Assembly (NCBI GenBank): GCA_025331125.1 | Contig: JAOALB010000131.1 | Span: 1 to 64,000 of the forward strand | Length of the DNA: 64,000 nucleotides | Source of the DNA: Mycogone perniciosa | Lineage: Eukaryota; Ascomycota; Sordariomycetes; Hypocreales; Hypocreaceae | Reading direction: 5' to 3' | Shown: positions 35,807-48,492 of the stretch, in pieces | How positions within the stretch are numbered: position 1 is the first letter of the stretch | Layout of the letters: each line of letters starts with the position of its first letter | Notes under the pieces: model-generated | What the model saw: the letters and a program-made list of their open reading frames with translations, nothing else | Database searches by the model: none | What the model was told of the DNA's origin: nothing | Translations under genes and position numbers: made by a program

Positions 35807-35978
35807 TGTTATAGCATTAACTGTAATGTAATATTAACGCCCTGTCACGTGAGCCCCAGTCACGTGACCAGGCCCCAACGCGTTCCTAGCTATAGCTTTC
35901 CATAGAGCCTTAAGGCTTTCTCGCTCTCTACAGCACAACAATAATATTTGCCCTAACCTACCTTTCTATGCCGTAATA
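35807..35978 (+). repeat. 3' LTR of the inner gypsy element, least mutated copy, with two CACGTG sites
   Basis: 172 bp from TGTTATAGCATT to CCGTAATA. It keeps a G+C-rich core with CACGTG at 35846-35851 and 35861-35866, which is TATATAA in the other three LTRs. Confidence 0.88.
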
Positions 35979-37000
35979 AGTATAATAGTTTAGAAATATA
36001 TAATAACTAAATCTTAATAATATGTTAATATTACTTATAATATTTAATTAACTTATAAATCTAAACTTTAAATAATATACCCTCTTTGAATATTAATAAA
36101 AATAATAATGGTAAACCTACTTTATTAACTTTTAATTTACTTTAATTAAATTAATTATCTTTATTAAAAACTTAAACTTAACTTATAAACTAAAACAAAA
36201 ATTAACCTTTATGCAAGATTATAAATAAACGTTAACTATAAATAATAATAATATTTTAAAATAAATTTACTATTACTTGTTTAATTAAAAGCCTTTTAAA
36301 TTTAAATTAAATAAATAACAAATCCCTTTTAATATAAATTATATTATCTTTTATATATAATATTTATATTAATACCAAAGCTTTAGTAAATTGCAGCTAT
36401 ATATATTAATTCTTTATTAAATATACTTTCATTAAATAATTTAATATTATTCCTTAATACTTATAATTTATTAAAAACCCTTTTTTTATTTATAAAATAA
36501 TAGTTAATAAAAGCTTAAACCTTTGTATTATATAAACTATAATTAGCCTTTATAAGGAACTTTATATCTTTTTATTATAAATATCTTTAATAATCTATTT
36601 ATTGTTTTTAACCTTTTATAGCTAAAAGAATATAGCTTTAATATTAATTAAAAGTAATTAGGTATTATTTTTAAATCCTATTACTATATAACAATTACCT
36701 TTTTAAAAATATAATGACTTTTATATAAATTTTAATAGTAATTAAAATAAAAAATAACTTTCTTAGAGTTAATATAAAAAATATATATTACTAGCAATAA
36801 ATAATTAAAGATACTTTAAATAAAATAAAGTTTAATTTAATTAAATAAAAAACTATACTATATTAGTAACTATTAATTAAAGATATTTAAAAAAGAAAAG
36901 AAAATTATAATTTCATTAAAAAGGGAGTTTATAAATTATATATTATATAAACATTAATATTAAACTAAACTTATTATAGAACCTATTAGTATAGTAAAAG

Positions 37001-37223
37001 TATAATAGGAAAGACCTATAACAAGGATCCTAGTATAACCTTAAAGGGTATATACCTAGTTAAAGGTATATTATATGCAAATCGCTTAGCCTTCGCCTTA
37101 AATACACTATTAATATAGTATAGTAAGCGAAGTTTAATCTCTTCCCCTTTCTTCCTTAAGTTAAAGTCTTAATATACTTTTACCCTATTATATCTACTTA
37201 ACTATTATAACTTTATCTTTATA
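37001..37223. mobile_element. 223-bp LTR-like insertion in the outer gypsy copy
   Basis: Absent from the inner element at the matching place (about 31925), present again at 48265-48492 (shared GATCCTAGTATAACCTTAAA and AACTTTATCTTTATA). Flanks are AAAAG and AAAAC, a near but not exact target duplication. The start TATAATAGG would be TGTAATAGG before RIP, so a solo LTR is likely. Confidence 0.6.
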
Positions 37224-38494
37224 AAAACTTATAATAAAGAAATATAAGTATAAATAATTTTAAATTATATATATATATAAAGCTGCTATCTGTCTTTATA
37301 ATCTGCTGTTCATAATAGAAATAAACATTTATTAAATCTATTACTATTACTTTTTAATATATTACTTTTATAAAACTAAATTAAACTTTAAAATTAAAAG
37401 GTATATATAAATATAGTAAATATATAAATAATAGCAGCTATAAACCTTATTACCTTTTATTATTAATTATATATTTATATAATAAAAGTAATTTAAAAAG
37501 AAATTAATAAAGTTATTAAAATTAAAAAGCTAATGCCTATTAGTTTATTAAAGCTTTTAAATAATTCTTTTTAATAAATGCTTATAAAGTAAAGAGATTA
37601 TATTGAAGTAAAAATACTATTCTTAAAAGAAATATATAACTTTATTAATAAATACTACTCTTTAATGTAATTTAAAAAGGATTACAGCTATTAATATAAA
37701 GAGATTTATAATAAAGAAAACTTAAATTTAATAGATTAAATATTTTAAAAAAACTATTATTTTAACTATATAACCTATATAATACTTTCTTATTAAAAAT
37801 AGTAAATAAACTTTTTTTATAATAAGCCTAAAACTATAATATTAAAATATTATTAAAAAAAGACCTTTTATATTAAAGACATAGGCTACTTTCATTTAAT
37901 GAATAGCAGGTAATAAAGAAATAGTTGAATGATAACTTTATAAAAAGATTTATCTGTAAACTATTAATATGATATACAATTCCCTTCTTTTTAACTATAA
38001 AACCAAAAGGCAGTATTTATATTTATTAAAACTATTGAAGGTTAAATAATATAAAGATTAAAACTTAATATTTATTATTATTATTTTAATAAACCTTTAA
38101 CACTTTAAGCTATATTACAGTATATTAAAAACTTAATATTATTACTCTATTTAATAACCTTTATATCGCTAAAAGAGATATATAAAAGATAGTATTTATT
38201 ATAAGGTTTAGCCTCTTTAAAGTATTAATTATACCTTTTAGCCTTTATAATAACTAAGTATACTTTTTATAACGTTTCTAACTATATTTATATAATATAC
38301 TTTAATAATATCTTTATTTACTTTTTAAGTTAAAAGGAATACTGAAAATATATCCGCAAAATAGTAAGGTATCTTTAAAATACTAGCTTTTAAAGAAAGA
38401 TTAACTATATAGTTAAAAAGAAAAATAGTAAAGAGCCTTTAACTTAATTAAATACACTTTTAAATTAGCCTTAATTTTAGCCCTTATTAACTAT

Positions 38495-38889
38495 TTTATT
38501 AAAGGTAATTTATATACTTAATATACTTATACTCCTTTTTATTAACTTACTTAAGAAAAGTTAATTACTTATTTAAATAACTACTAGATTAAAGAGGTAT
38601 ATAACTATAAAAGTAAATAAATAAACTTAATTTAATAATAACTAACTTATATTTTCTTTTAATATAGTACTTTACCTGTAATTCTATAGCTATTAAACTA
38701 TAAAGAGGTAATTATAGGTTACTTTTAACTGCAGATATTATAATTAAATAATTCGCAGTATCTTTTAGTCCCTATATTACTTAACTATAGCTTTATAGTT
38801 TTGTTAAAAGTATGGTTCCTGTGCTTTATTTAGGTTATTGCTAGTATATATATATATATATATTTAAAGTGCCAAATCCCTTTCAATAA
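38495..38889. mobile_element. 395-bp insertion with exact ACTAT target duplication
   Basis: Flanked by ACTAT at 38490-38494 and 38890-38894; the inner element reads through at about 33432 (TTTTTAGCTATAATAAATA). Ends TTTATTAAAGG and CCTTTCAATAA are inverted. The whole unit recurs at 60060-60450 and in part at 15275-15400. It could be a solo LTR or a non-coding DNA element. Confidence 0.78.
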
Positions 38890-40950
38890 ACTATAATAAG
38901 TAAATAGTCTTTGAAATAAATAACTTTAATTAGGTACAAAATAGTATTTTATTGCAGTATTGTAAAAAAGGCATTTTATACTTTATTATATTTATTTCTA
39001 TAAATATAATACTCAAACATATAATTATAAAATCTATAAGGAAAGACTTTTAGTTATTATTAAAGTAATAAAGGAGGAGCGCTTAAAATTATAAAGTTTA
39101 TAAGAATTTAATATTCTTATAGACTATAAAAACTTTAAATACTTTACCTTAACTAAAGCCTTAAATTAATAATAAGTTTAATAGTTTAAATTCCTCTTTA
39201 ACCTTAATTTTTATATTATTTATTAACTTAACTTTAAGGCTATAAAGCTTAATACTTTAAGTAAAGAAATAGAAAATAGGCCTATAAAATTAAATCCCTT
39301 TAATAACTGAATTAAAAATAGGTAATATATTATCCTTTTATAGAATTCTTTTAACTTTAAACTTTAGGCAATATTTTAGATACAAATCTTATTAAATATA
39401 AAAATATCTATAAAGGCTGCCTCTATAACTATAATAATACTTATAGAAAATAAATTAATTAATAAGTTAATTATAGTAGTATATAAATAAAATACTATAG
39501 TAAAAGAAATAGTAACTGCATTTTAAGACTTTAATATTTACTAATAGCTAAAGTAGCTTTACAGGGAACTTTAAATTATAATAAATTACTATTAAGTAAT
39601 AAATTGTAGAATTTACAATTAACAGTAGCTCTTTATTCCTTTTAATAATAACCTTTATATATAAATTCTATTTAAAAACAACTTTAGTGGCCTAGTTAAA
39701 TACCTAGGCAGGTTTAAAGCCTTAAGCTTTATTAACTAAATATATTAATAGCTATAAGTCTTAAAAGATATTAAATCTTTATTTAAGCCTATAAACTATA
39801 TATTAAAATAAAAGCGTTATAACTTTTAAAGTAATTAAAAGTTATATAAAAATAGTTATTAACCTTATACTTTAAAACTAATAGTTAAATTAAAAGAATT
39901 AATATAAATATAAAAGAATACATTAAAGCTTTTATTTACTTTTATTAAAATAATTAAGTTTATTAACCTTTATTAATAAAGTCTTTATTATACATAATAT
40001 AGTATTTAAAATTATTAATATATTATTATTTTTTATTAATTATAGTTTTAACCTTTACTTAAAAATAAAACCTTTATAGCCTTGCCTGCTAAACCTTTTT
40101 ACAGTAAAGAAAAAGGCGTTATTTTATATCAATATTATTAATTAATTTAAATGCATTATTATATAATTTAAGGGTTTTACTAAAGCTTTAAAAAATATTA
40201 AAAAAGTGTAAATATATAAAAAAGGGCGTTATTAATCTATACTAGTAGGCAGGAAATCTTTATTAATATATAAAATTTAAAGACTAACTAGCTAATATAG
40301 AAGCTAAATAATAAATAGGCAGGACTATATATAATAATAGAAGTATACTTATAAGCCTATATTATTAATTTCCTAGAAAATATAAAGATTTTCATAGTTT
40401 TATATAACATTCTTTTATAAATTAAAATAATTACTTTACTATACTTTAAGTAAAAAATAATTAATAAAGCTAAATTAAAGAATATTTAAGGCAGGGTATT
40501 GGAAATAGAAAATAAAATAAATAAAGTATAAAAGAAATAAAAGTTTAAAGCACTTTTAAATTATTATAATAATAAAAGTTTCTATTACCTTATTAAATAA
40601 AGCTATTATACTACTATATAGTAATTAGCTAAAGACCTATAAGGCTAAAAGAAGGTAATATAAGACTTTTATATAAAAACTTAAAAAAGCTAAGCTTATT
40701 GCAATAAATATTAAAAAGAATTATAAAAAAAAGGAAATAGCTAAAAAGAAATTAATACCTATAAACTATTAATTAAAGACTATACTATACTAAAGCCTAT
40801 AACTAAATTATATATTACTAACACCAAAAACTATATAATTTACTTTATTGATCTTTATATTAAAAGTATTGAAATAAATTACCTTGAATCTTTATGTATA
40901 TAAACAATATGGCTATTTACAGTTAAACAGTAAAATAAAATAAGGGGTAT

Positions 40951-41121
40951 TATTATAGTATTAACTATAACGCGATATTAACGCTTTACTATATAAGTTT
41001 TAGTTATATAACTAGGCTTTAGTATATTTTTAGCTATAGCTTTTTATGAAGCTTTAAGGCTTCCTTACTCTTTATAATATAATAATAATAATTGCCTTAA
41101 CCTGCCTTCCTATACTATCAT
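40951..41121 (+). repeat. 3' LTR of the outer gypsy copy
   Basis: Starts TATTATAGTATT and ends CTATACTATCAT, followed by AATAT. Strongly mutated, unlike the 3' LTR of the inner element. Confidence 0.78.
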
Positions 41122-41126
41122 AATAT

Positions 41127-44100
41127 TAAAATTATAAAAAGTTATATTCTTTTGTTAAATTTAAATTATTTTACTAGTCTCTTACAATAAAGTTTATAAA
41201 AACAGTATATTTTATGATTTTTATAACTATAAATAATTTTCATATATAAAAACTCTTATATATTTTTTATAATAAGGTTTTTATTTTACTTTCAAGGCAT
41301 TTAAGATATTAATATAAGAATCCTTATTATTATAATAATATATAATTAAAATATTATTTTTATAAAAGAAATAAAGCTTTTTAAAGTTTGAAATTAACTT
41401 TTATTACTTTAAAGTTAAAGATAATTGATTAAATTATAGCTTTAATAAATCCTTTAATTTATATGAAGCTCTAGTAAGCTTTAAACAAATATCTAATTAC
41501 TTGAAACCTTCAAAAAGCTTATATATAATTAATTTTAAGTTTTTATCCTTTAAAGGAGTAAGAAAAGTATTTTTAATATCATATTACTTTACGTTAAGGC
41601 TACGTTTTACTATTAAAGTAATAAATATATAAAAAGATATATTATTAATATAATTATATATATATTTTCTATTATAAAGTAATTTTATTAAATCCTTTTA
41701 ATAAATAATTTATTTATTAAAGGTAATCTCTTTATAAAAGGAAGTTCTTTAATTTATTATTATATTAAAAATAAAGAATATTATTATTATATATTTTAAT
41801 CTATTATTTATAAACTTTTATAAATTAAATAATAGCTAATATAATATTAAATTAAAAAGGTTTATAATTATTAAATATATATTAAATTTATTATTTTTAA
41901 AAGTAATATTTAAAGTATATATTTTAACTTTATATATTAGGAAATATTTATTAACCTCTTTTATAAGCTATTTCCTTTAAAGCTCTATACTTTTATAAGT
42001 ATTAACTATTACTTTATTATTTAAAACATTATGAATTAATTTTCTTTTTAAAATTTACTTTTTTTCTATTATAAAAGTAAATAAGCTTTTTATATATTAA
42101 TTTATATTTAACTATAGTAGTATATCCTTTTTTATTAAATAATATACTTTCACTATATAAAGCTACTTTTCTATTACCCTTTTCCCTTTAAAAACACAAA
42201 TTACTTTTAAAAACATTATTTAAAGTTCCTATTAATATACAACTTTTATTTATAAAGATTAATTATTGTAAAGTAGCCTTCAATATTTAAAAACTAAATA
42301 GTCTTTTTTAAATATATTATTAGTTTACTTAAAGTATTTATTAAATCAATTGTAATACTTTATACAATTTCTACGTTCAAAAGTCTTATTCCTTAATATT
42401 ATTTATTAAAATACTTTTTATTATAGCAATATATATTAAAGAAAGTTTAACCTTTAGTTTACTTAATTTAATTATAAATAGTTTATTTGTATTTCCTTTT
42501 TTATTATTAAGAAAAGCTAGTTTTATTTACTTATATATCTTTAATAATAATTACTTTTATTAAATAAAATAATTAAATATAGTATATATTATTTATAGTA
42601 TATTTAATAATATCCTTAATAAAACCGTTAAGCTTTACTTTTAAAAGTCTTTGTTTAAATTAATTTTATAGTTTTTATTAAATATATAAATATAGCAGCT
42701 ATATATATAAAGTTTATTTTCATTTAGCTATAAATTTATAAATAGCTTTTGGATTTAAAGGGGCATAACACTATAAAATTATTATTTGAATTTATTAATT
42801 AATAATGTTATATTAAAGTTATATATAAAATTTATATTAATAATATATATTATAGCTTCAATACTTTTGAGCTATCAATTAATTAAAAAGCTTATAGCCT
42901 TAAGTATTTTCATTTATTAATTTATAACTTTTTAATTTATATACTTTAAAGTATTATTTAATTTATATATATAAAAAGTCATGAACTTTAAAATAATATA
43001 TTTTATATTTATCTGAGTTTACAGGTATATTAAGCTTGTAATTATACCTATAACCTACTTACTATTTTACTTAAAGAATATATTAAAATATTATATTAAA
43101 TTTTCTTTATTTATAAAATTAAAAAGAATGTTATAAATAATACTTTATTTTCTATTTAATAAATAGTATATATATAACTATAAAGTATATTTTTCTTTAA
43201 ATATTTAAAACTAATTACTTTTATTTTAACTATAAGAATAGTTTTAAAGACTTTAATATACTTTAAAAACTTCTTTTTAAATATTTATCCTTTAAATATT
43301 TTATAAAAAATAATTTATTTTATATATATAAAGGTATAAACTTTATACTTTCTTTATATAATTTTTTACTATATATATTCCTTATATTCTTTATTAATAC
43401 CTTACCTACTTTTAACTTTAAATATTTTAATTATAAATATTAACCTGACTTTGTTATTATATAATATAAATAAATTATGTATTAATCCTGTCTTTTTGCT
43501 TTATTATTATATAAATATTACAATTTATATCTAAAAGGAAAATAAAGTAATTATCTTATTTAAAATAATATATTTAAATTAAAGGCAATATATAGTAATA
43601 AAGGTTTATATTAAAGAAATAAACAATTATATCTATACTTTATTCTCTTTATAATAGTATTTAAATTTGTTATATTAATATAAAGTATATTATTATCCTT
43701 TATAAGCTATATTCCTACTATATAAAGCTTTTATAAAGATATAATATTAATATAGGCTCCTTTAATTATAATTATATTTATTAACTTTATAAAATATACT
43801 ACCTTTTAATATAAATTATAAAGCGTATTCTTTAAGAGACAGTCTTCCTTTTATTATAAAGTATTTAATTTTCCTTTACTTTAATATAATCCTTTTTTAT
43901 ATTTATAATAAAACAGTTAATAATAAAGTAATTTATATTACTTATTAAATAAATAGTATTATTAATATTAAAGATATATTTTAATTAAAGTAATAGAATA
44001 TATTTTATATATAAATACATTTAATATATATACTATAAAGCTTTAATTATTCCTATTAATTGAATTTAAAAAGATTAAAGTAGGTATAAAAGTTAAAGCT

Positions 44101-46780
44101 ATACTTTTTTACAATAAAGCTATAAAGTTAATACCTTTTTATTAAGTTTATTATAAAGTGTATATTAAGTGTTTTTTTAAAAGTAAATCTAAATCTTTAT
44201 AGTCTATTATAAGTTCAAAGTATATCTCTTTTTTGATTAAACTTCCCTTTTAATATAAATATTATTTATTTTTTTAAAGGTAAGTTTTAATTTTTTTATA
44301 GTTTATTATAACTTCAAAATATATCTCCTCCTTAATAAAACCTTCTTCTAAATATAGTAAATAATATACTATAATAATTTAAAAACTAATTAAACTTTTT
44401 TTATTTATATAAATAACTTTTTCTAATAAAGGCTTTTAAATATATAATATTATTTACTATAATTTATTTAAATTGTTATTAAATATTATATAAAGTCTAT
44501 AAATATAATTCTTAATATTTTATATATTATATAGCAATATTAATTATATTAATAAATAAATGTTCTTTAATAGCCTTACTGCTTTTGATTTATCTGTTTA
44601 TATAATATAAGTAATATAAAGTACGGTTTAATATATAACATACTTTAATAGTGTTTAAAAAGGCCTTTTAAAGAGCTATCTTTATAACTTTAAAAAGCTT
44701 ATACTTTACTATATTTATATAAATATATATTTCATTTATATACTATACTTTTAGCTTGAAACCTTTATACTTTATATTATATTAAATATATTTATAAGAA
44801 ATCTATATTCTATTACATATTATATTTTTATAAAAGGTTAATTATTCTCTTAACTTTCTTATAATTTAATTAATAATAAATTTAATATTTATAAAATAAA
44901 CTCTTATAATAAATAAAAGTATTTATGAAAATAATGCTTTTTTTAAATACCTTTAAAGTAATATTCTTTATTTTAATTAAGGTAAAAAACTATAAAGCAG
45001 TAAAATAATTATTATTTTAATAAAGAAATTAAAATTAACTCTATTTTAAATATTTATACTTATTATATAATTGTTTAAGATAATAATTTATTTAATGTAT
45101 GAAATTATTAAATTTAATTTTATAGAGGTAATATCTTTTATGTTATTTATAATAGAAAGTAATTTTAAATGTTTAAAAGTAAAAAAGAAAAGCAAAAAGT
45201 AAAATATAATATTAAAAAGAAGCTTTTAATAACCTTTATCATTATTATTGAGGGTTATAACTATAATAAAATATAATATAGTTATATTAAATATTAGAAA
45301 AATAAATAATAAAGCTTAATGCTATTCATAAATATACTATAAAAGCCTTACTATATATATATAGTTAATAAAAAGGGAAAAGCAAAATATATATATTATA
45401 AGCGTTTATATAGTTTAATATATCACTTATATAACATATATATTAATTTATATTTAATATATAAATAGATAAAACCTTTTTAGTGCCAATAAAGGCTAAT
45501 AAATTATAGGTCTTTAATTTATATAACTTAATAATATGAGTATAAAGTCCTTTAATTATAGCTATATGTAAAAGCTTTCTTAAATATATTATTATATAAT
45601 ATAAATTATAAAAAGTATTTTTTTATAAATAATATCGATTTTTATTACAAACTATTTAACTTTATTTACGTTAATAAAGTTTCTTTTTAGATTTAAAAGA
45701 AAAAGATTAAAAATAAAGTAAGTATTATTATATATAAAAGAAATAATATTATAAATATTAAATAAACTATTTTTAAAAGAGTGGCAAAGTATATCTTATA
45801 TATTAATATATGTAAATATATTTATTATAAAGTTTATATTGTTCTTATGAATTAAATTCAAAAATACTAAAGTAATTATCAAAGTTAAAGGTATACTTTT
45901 ATAATTAAAGCTATAAAGTTAATAGCCTTTTTATTAAATATATAATAAAGTATATATGATTCCTTTTTAAAAGTAAATATAAATCTTAATAATCTATTAT
46001 AAATTAACAATATATTTCCTTTTTTATTGACTTTTCTTAAACATAATAAATAATATACTTTTATTCTTTAAAGGTTAATTATACTTGATTTATATATACA
46101 AATATTCTTTATTAATACAGGTATTTTAATATATAATATTATTTATTTTAGCTTTATAAAAGTAATTATTAATTATTATGTATAATTAATAAATATAATA
46201 TTTTATATTTTATATATTATTTAAAAAAGGTTAATTCCTTTTTAAGTTTTCTTTTTAATTTAATAAATAATAAATTCAATATCTAAATCCTTATTATTTT
46301 TAAGAGTTATTTTCATAATAATAAAAGTTAAAGCTATAACTTTAATTATAGTTTAAAAGTTTATAAAGCTTAAAATATATATATTAATATTAATTATCTT
46401 CTAGATTGACTTTAAGACTATTATTTTGATATTCCTTTTTATATATATAGTAATATTAAATTACTATTTATAAAGTAAATTACTATAATAGATATATATA
46501 TTTATTAAACCAATATTCTCTTTATATACTTTTAAAGTAATCTTTTTATTTTAATTAAATATATTAAAATTCACTTTATTTTAAATCTTTATAATAAATC
46601 TAAATTAATTAAAATAGTAATGTATTTAATTTATTAAAGTATTACATCTTATTTTATAAAAGCAATATCCTTTATATTATTTACTATAAAAAGTAATATT
46701 TATAGTTAAAAGTAAAGGGATAAAGTAAAAGAGAAAATATAATATATATTTAGGTAAAATATAATATATTAAAGGGGAGC
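41127..46780. other. A+T-rich block with two related segments
   Basis: 43900-45200 and 45750-46770 are diverged direct copies of one sequence (for example CAATAAAGCTATAAAGTTAA near 44112 against ATTAAAGCTATAAAGTTAAT near 45905). Between them 45310-45520 repeats 25330-25530. Minus-strand fragments suggest protein-coding ancestry, but I could not identify a domain. 41130-43900 shows nothing assignable. Confidence 0.5.
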
Positions 46781-47424
46781 CTATTATATAGTTTATTAAT
46801 ATAAAATCTTTAAAAGTATTTAACTATAATTTAATTGCAGTATTATTATTATTAAAAAAGTTAATAATACTTTAAGTTATTTAAATAGCAATATTATATT
46901 TTCTGTTTATTAAAGATTAAGATATCGTATTATGAAATACTTTATAAACTATATAGAGAATTACTATTTAATTTTTAAAGAAGGCTTAGCTATTAGGTTT
47001 AACACTTGTTAAAGCTTTAAAAGTATTAATTCTAGTATTAAACTATATAAAAGAAATTAAAAGTAAGTTTTAAGGATTAGGTATTAAGGAGTTAAAGTTA
47101 CTATTAGTATTAAGCTGTAAGTTAAGGTATATTTTAATATACTGGCCTTCTTTTAGCAGTTAGCTAGGCTTAATAGTAATAGCGTTAATACAAAGATTTA
47201 TTTTTACTTTAGTAAAAATAGAATTTTTTTACTTCCTATTATATTTTCCTAAGCGTATACTCCTTTAAGCTAAAGGGACTGCTGCTTGCAGGCTTTAAGG
47301 CTATTATAAATAGTAGTTTAATGCTGTTAATAGTTTAGTAGTAAAGTATATAAAAACGTTAATATAAGGTGCCAAGACCTAGTATTATAGGAGGAAAGTC
47401 TTTTATATAGGAAATAGTTATTAT

Positions 47425-47785
47425 TTAATATAATAATAAGGTATTAAAAGCTAAAAAGCAGTTAATTAAATATAAAGTCGTTACTAGTATTAAGGTTAAT
47501 GCTATAAAAGGGGGGGCAGTTTATTAAAAAGCTAAAAGATTTAAACCTTTTATAATATTATATAAGCCGGAATATATATATATAAAAGTAACTATAGTCT
47601 TTAAAGATATAAAACTTTAAATACTAGTAACCTACTACTGCTATACTTAACTATTAGTTTTTGGCTTATTACCTGCTTATTAGTATCTATTTCTCTTTTA
47701 AGTGACTGCTCTTTAACCTCCTTTACTTTTCCATAGGGTCGCAGCCCCTCGCCTAATCCGTCTGCCTTAAAAAGGGTCTCTAACA
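47425..47785 (+). mobile_element. 3' end and LTR of a plus-strand copy of the 7.8-15.3 kb gypsy family
   Basis: 47425-47521 matches the minus strand of 8049-8150, including the polypurine tract AAAAGGGGGG (47508-47517). The LTR (47522-47785, 264 bp) ends AAAAAGGGTCTCTAACA and keeps the G+C-rich segment seen in 7797-8048. What lies to the left (46780-47420) is somewhat richer in G+C but I could not match it to the other copies. Confidence 0.78.
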
Positions 47786-48264
47786 GTTAACTGCTTATAA
47801 TATACTATAAATAAAATCAAGTAATAAAGGAAAAGTAACTTTAAAGTTAGTGTTTATATAAAAATAGTAATAGAAAAAGTAATTCTATTTAATATAATAA
47901 TACTATTAGTTATTGAAAATAGTACTTTATTTATAAAGTAAATAATTATTATTATATTTTATAGTATATTTATTTATTTAATTTTATTATGTAAATTATA
48001 AAATTCATACTTTATAGTTATCTTATATTAGCTTTATAAGCCTATTAATTAACCTTTATTATTTAAGTTAATAGAGTTTTAAGAAGCCCTTTAATATATA
48101 ATTAACTACCATTTTAAATAAATAAAGTAAATAATATAAAGGTATAAATCAACTATATATTTATAATTTAAATTATTGGAAAAGGTTAACTTTCTTGATA
48201 TAAATAATATAAAAGGCATTAATGCCTTTAATATAATTTTAAATAACTTTAATAATATTATATA
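47786..48264. other. A+T-rich spacer
   Basis: No feature supported. Confidence 0.5.
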
Positions 48265-48492
48265 TATAATAGGAAAGACTTATATTAAAGATCCTAGTAT
48301 AACCTTAAAGGGTATATACTTACTTAATACTATATTATATATAAATCTATAAGCGTTAACTTTAAATATACTATGAATATAATATATAAAGTAAAGCCTT
48401 TTACTTTTATTTTCTTTTTCCTTTTTAAATTAAAGTTTTAATATACTTTTATTTTATTAAATTTACGTAAGTATTATAACTTTATCTTTATA
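48265..48492. repeat. second copy of the 37001 LTR-like repeat
   Basis: About 228 bp matching 37001-37223 from TATAATAGGAAAGAC to ACTTTATCTTTATA, more A+T-rich. No target duplication is visible. Confidence 0.6.

Larger units (their letters stand above)
29514..35978 (+). mobile_element. full-length chromodomain Ty3/gypsy retrotransposon nested in an older copy
   Basis: Two 172-bp LTRs (29514-29685 and 35807-35978) enclose gag, protease, reverse transcriptase, RNase H, integrase and a chromodomain-like end in the order of Ty3/gypsy chromoviruses. A polypurine tract AGAGGGGGGG (35794-35803) precedes the right LTR. The LTR ends TGTTA and TAATA (TAACA before RIP) are inverted. Lining up the outer copy's two halves with this element's own sequence implies a 5-bp target duplication (AATAG at 29509-29513, AGTAT at 35979-35983, now three of five identical). 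All frames carry stops. Confidence 0.9.
35979..41121 (+). mobile_element. right part of outer Ty3/gypsy copy
   Basis: It continues the copy broken at 29513: 35985-36050 matches 31090-31160 of the inner element and order is kept to the 3' LTR at 40951. Protease has Asn for Asp (AAT at 36389-36391), and the reverse transcriptase box reads YFNN at 38298-38309. Two inner stretches are missing relative to the inner copy (around 38400 and 39820). Two foreign insertions interrupt it (37001-37223 and 38495-38889). It ends with a polypurine tract AATAAGGGG (40939-40947) and the LTR. Confidence 0.85.

Noticed and set aside
41127..43900. Tc1/mariner transposase suggested by short minus-strand fragments near 43800-44100
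   Set aside because: Only weak, frame-shifting resemblance; no DDE motif could be located.
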